Part shown: piece by piece, positions 5,640 to 6,669 of the stretch | How the letters are laid out: each line of letters begins with the position of its first letter | Position numbering within the stretch: the first letter of the stretch is position 1 | Origin: Acidobacteriota bacterium | GTDB taxonomy: Bacteria > Acidobacteriota > Terriglobia > Terriglobales > Acidobacteriaceae | Assembly (NCBI GenBank): GCA_021798235.1 | Contig: JAJZMO010000062.1 | Coordinates: 4,173 to 10,841, forward strand | DNA length: 6,669 nucleotides | Reading direction: 5' to 3' | Notes under the pieces: model-generated | The model's input: only the letters and a program-made list of their open reading frames with translations | Databases searched by the model: none | What the model was told of the DNA's origin: nothing | Position numbers and translations under genes: made by a program

Positions 5640-6669
5640 TCACTGTTGCAGTAGGATGGATACCGCCCCTGTTCCGTCCAAGCTGTTCGCGACCGCGAGA
5701 TCCAGTTTTCCATCGCCATTGAAGTCCGCAGCCGCAATTGCGGACGGGGCTTTTCCCGCAGCGTAGGGCGATCCGGAAGGCTGTGTGAATGTCCCATCGC
5801 CATTTCCTAACAGAAGCGTGACTGTATCGTCGTTGTAGTTTGCTACCGCGAGATCCAGCTTCCCATCATTATTAAAATCTCCCATAGAGATTGCCAGTGG
5901 TTCATTGCCAACTGGAGTAGTGATGGGGGACTGAAATGTTCCGTCACCGTTTCCCAGCAGAACGAATACGGCGTTTCCAGTAAAATCCGTCACAGCGAGG
6001 TCAAGTTTTCCATCGCCGTTGAAATCGCCCGCTACAATTGCGGATAGGTTTTGACCGAGGGAAATCGGCGAACCATTTGCTTGTGTAAAGGTTCCATCTC
6101 CGTTTCCAAGCGACACAGACACTCCAGACCCAGGATATTTCGCTGATCCGCCGTTCGCTATGGCGACGTCAAGTTTTCCGTCGCCATTAAAGTCGCCGAC
6201 GGCCTCGCCTTCTGGAAATCCGTTCACCTCGGTGTAAAGGTTTCCGGCTGCATTGAACGCTCCCTTTCCATATCCCAGATCGACGAAGGTGCCAGCACTG
6301 TATATATAATTGGTAAAGGAGAGGTCTAGGTTCCCGTCCGCATTGAAGTCCGCCGCTTCTATCGAAGACGTGCTCATGCTATCTGCATTTGCGAAGACCG
6401 CAGAGGATGGCACGAGCGTGCCATTTCCATTTCCTAGCAAGATTACTGCGGCCCCATTATTCCACTCCCCAGCCGCCAACCCCGCATGACCGCTGTTGTT
6501 GAAGTCTCCCACGGCCAACGGTCCGGTATAGGGTGACCCGAAGTCATTGTATGGCGGACTCGGCATCGAAATCGGAGATCCCGATGCGGGTGTAAACGTG
6601 CCGTCTCCATTACTGAGCATCACATACATCCTTATATTTGCAGCGACTGCAAGGTCCGGCTTGCCGTCC
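5640..6669 (-). CDS. FG-GAP/VCBS repeat beta-propeller protein (5' end outside window)
   Basis: This is the C-terminal part of a repeat protein built of FG-GAP/VCBS blades, typical of exported or surface beta-propellers that bind calcium and ligands; its actual substrate is unknown. Reading stays open to the window edge. The codons before the ATG at 6629 encode DGKPDLAVAANIR, which belongs to another blade, so that ATG is internal and the true start and any signal peptide lie beyond base 6669. About 343 residues are visible. Six complete calcium-loop units (DFNGDGKLDLAVAN type) recur every 49-56 residues, separated by LGNGDGTF-type strands, plus a partial one at the edge. The protein ends in SILLQQ and a TGA at 5640-5642, with no C-terminal anchor or sorting tail. 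It converges on vgrG, so it is not in the T6SS operon, and a role in secretion is not indicated. Such proteins are abundant in Acidobacteriota. Confidence 0.9.
   Translation of the reverse strand, partial: DGKPDLAVAANIRMYVMLSNGDGTFTPASGSPISMPSPPYNDFGSPYTGPLAVGDFNNSGHAGLAAGEWNNGAAVILLGNGNGTLVPSSAVFANADSMSTSSIEAADFNADGNLDLSFTNYIYSAGTFVDLGYGKGAFNAAGNLYTEVNGFPEGEAVGDFNGDGKLDVAIANGGSAKYPGSGVSVSLGNGDGTFTQANGSPISLGQNLSAIVAGDFNGDGKLDLAVTDFTGNAVFVLLGNGDGTFQSPITTPVGNEPLAISMGDFNNDGKLDLAVANYNDDTVTLLLGNGDGTFTQPSGSPYAAGKAPSAIAAADFNGDGKLDLAVANSLDGTGAVSILLQQ
5685..6506 (-). repeat. Tandem FG-GAP calcium-loop repeats
   Basis: Calcium-loop units lie, in order of translation, with first Asp codons at 6504-6506 (DFNNSGHAGL, degenerate), 6348-6350 (DFNADGNLDL), 6192-6194 (DFNGDGKLDV), 6024-6026 (DFNGDGKLDL), 5877-5879 (DFNNDGKLDL) and 5724-5726 (DFNGDGKLDL). 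Spacing is 156, 156, 168, 147 and 153 nt, that is 49-56 residues, one propeller blade each. The units differ at many third codon positions, so they are old duplications and not recent DNA repeats. Confidence 0.85.

Noticed and set aside
5640..6629. ATG at 6627-6629 as the true start of the FG-GAP gene
   Set aside because: The upstream codons to the window edge continue a blade (DGKPDLAVAANIR), so the reading frame extends beyond the window and this Met is internal.

Overview
The window carries the 3' part of a type VI secretion system (T6SS) operon on the + strand. It reads, in order, the end of hcp (tube), tssE, tssF, tssG (baseplate) and vgrG/tssI (spike). It then meets a convergent gene on the - strand that encodes an FG-GAP/VCBS beta-propeller repeat protein. 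Both outer genes are cut by the window edges: hcp lacks its 5' part and the FG-GAP gene lacks its 5' part.

Organism: a moderately GC-rich Gram-negative bacterium. FG-GAP proteins with repeated 'DFNGDGKLDLAVAN ... LGNGDGTF' units ending in a short 'ILLQ' tail are very common in Acidobacteriota (Terriglobia/Acidobacteriaceae, Solibacter-like), and chromosomal T6SS clusters are known there. Acidobacteriota is therefore the best guess, but it is inferred from style and not from a marker gene.

Layout: 1-182 hcp C-terminus; 192-716 tssE; 713-2518 tssF, overlapping tssE by an ATGA junction; 2540-3568 tssG, 21 nt after tssF; 3569-3624 a 56-nt gap; 3625-5571 vgrG; 5572-5639 a convergent intergenic stretch with two short inverted repeats; 5640-6669 FG-GAP repeat gene on the - strand. 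There is no gene-free stretch over 100 nt.

How the genes work together: TssE, TssF and TssG form the wedges of the baseplate around the trimeric VgrG spike. Hcp hexamers stack on that spike to make the inner tube that is fired by the contractile sheath. The window holds no sheath gene (tssB/tssC), membrane complex gene (tssJ/L/M), ClpV ATPase, PAAR tip protein, effector or immunity gene. If present, these must lie outside, most likely upstream of hcp or elsewhere on the chromosome.

I did not find evidence for a previously undescribed system. The points worth a second look are a perfect hairpin that includes the vgrG start codon, the changing repeat period of the VgrG needle, the inverted repeats in the convergent gap, and the FG-GAP neighbour.
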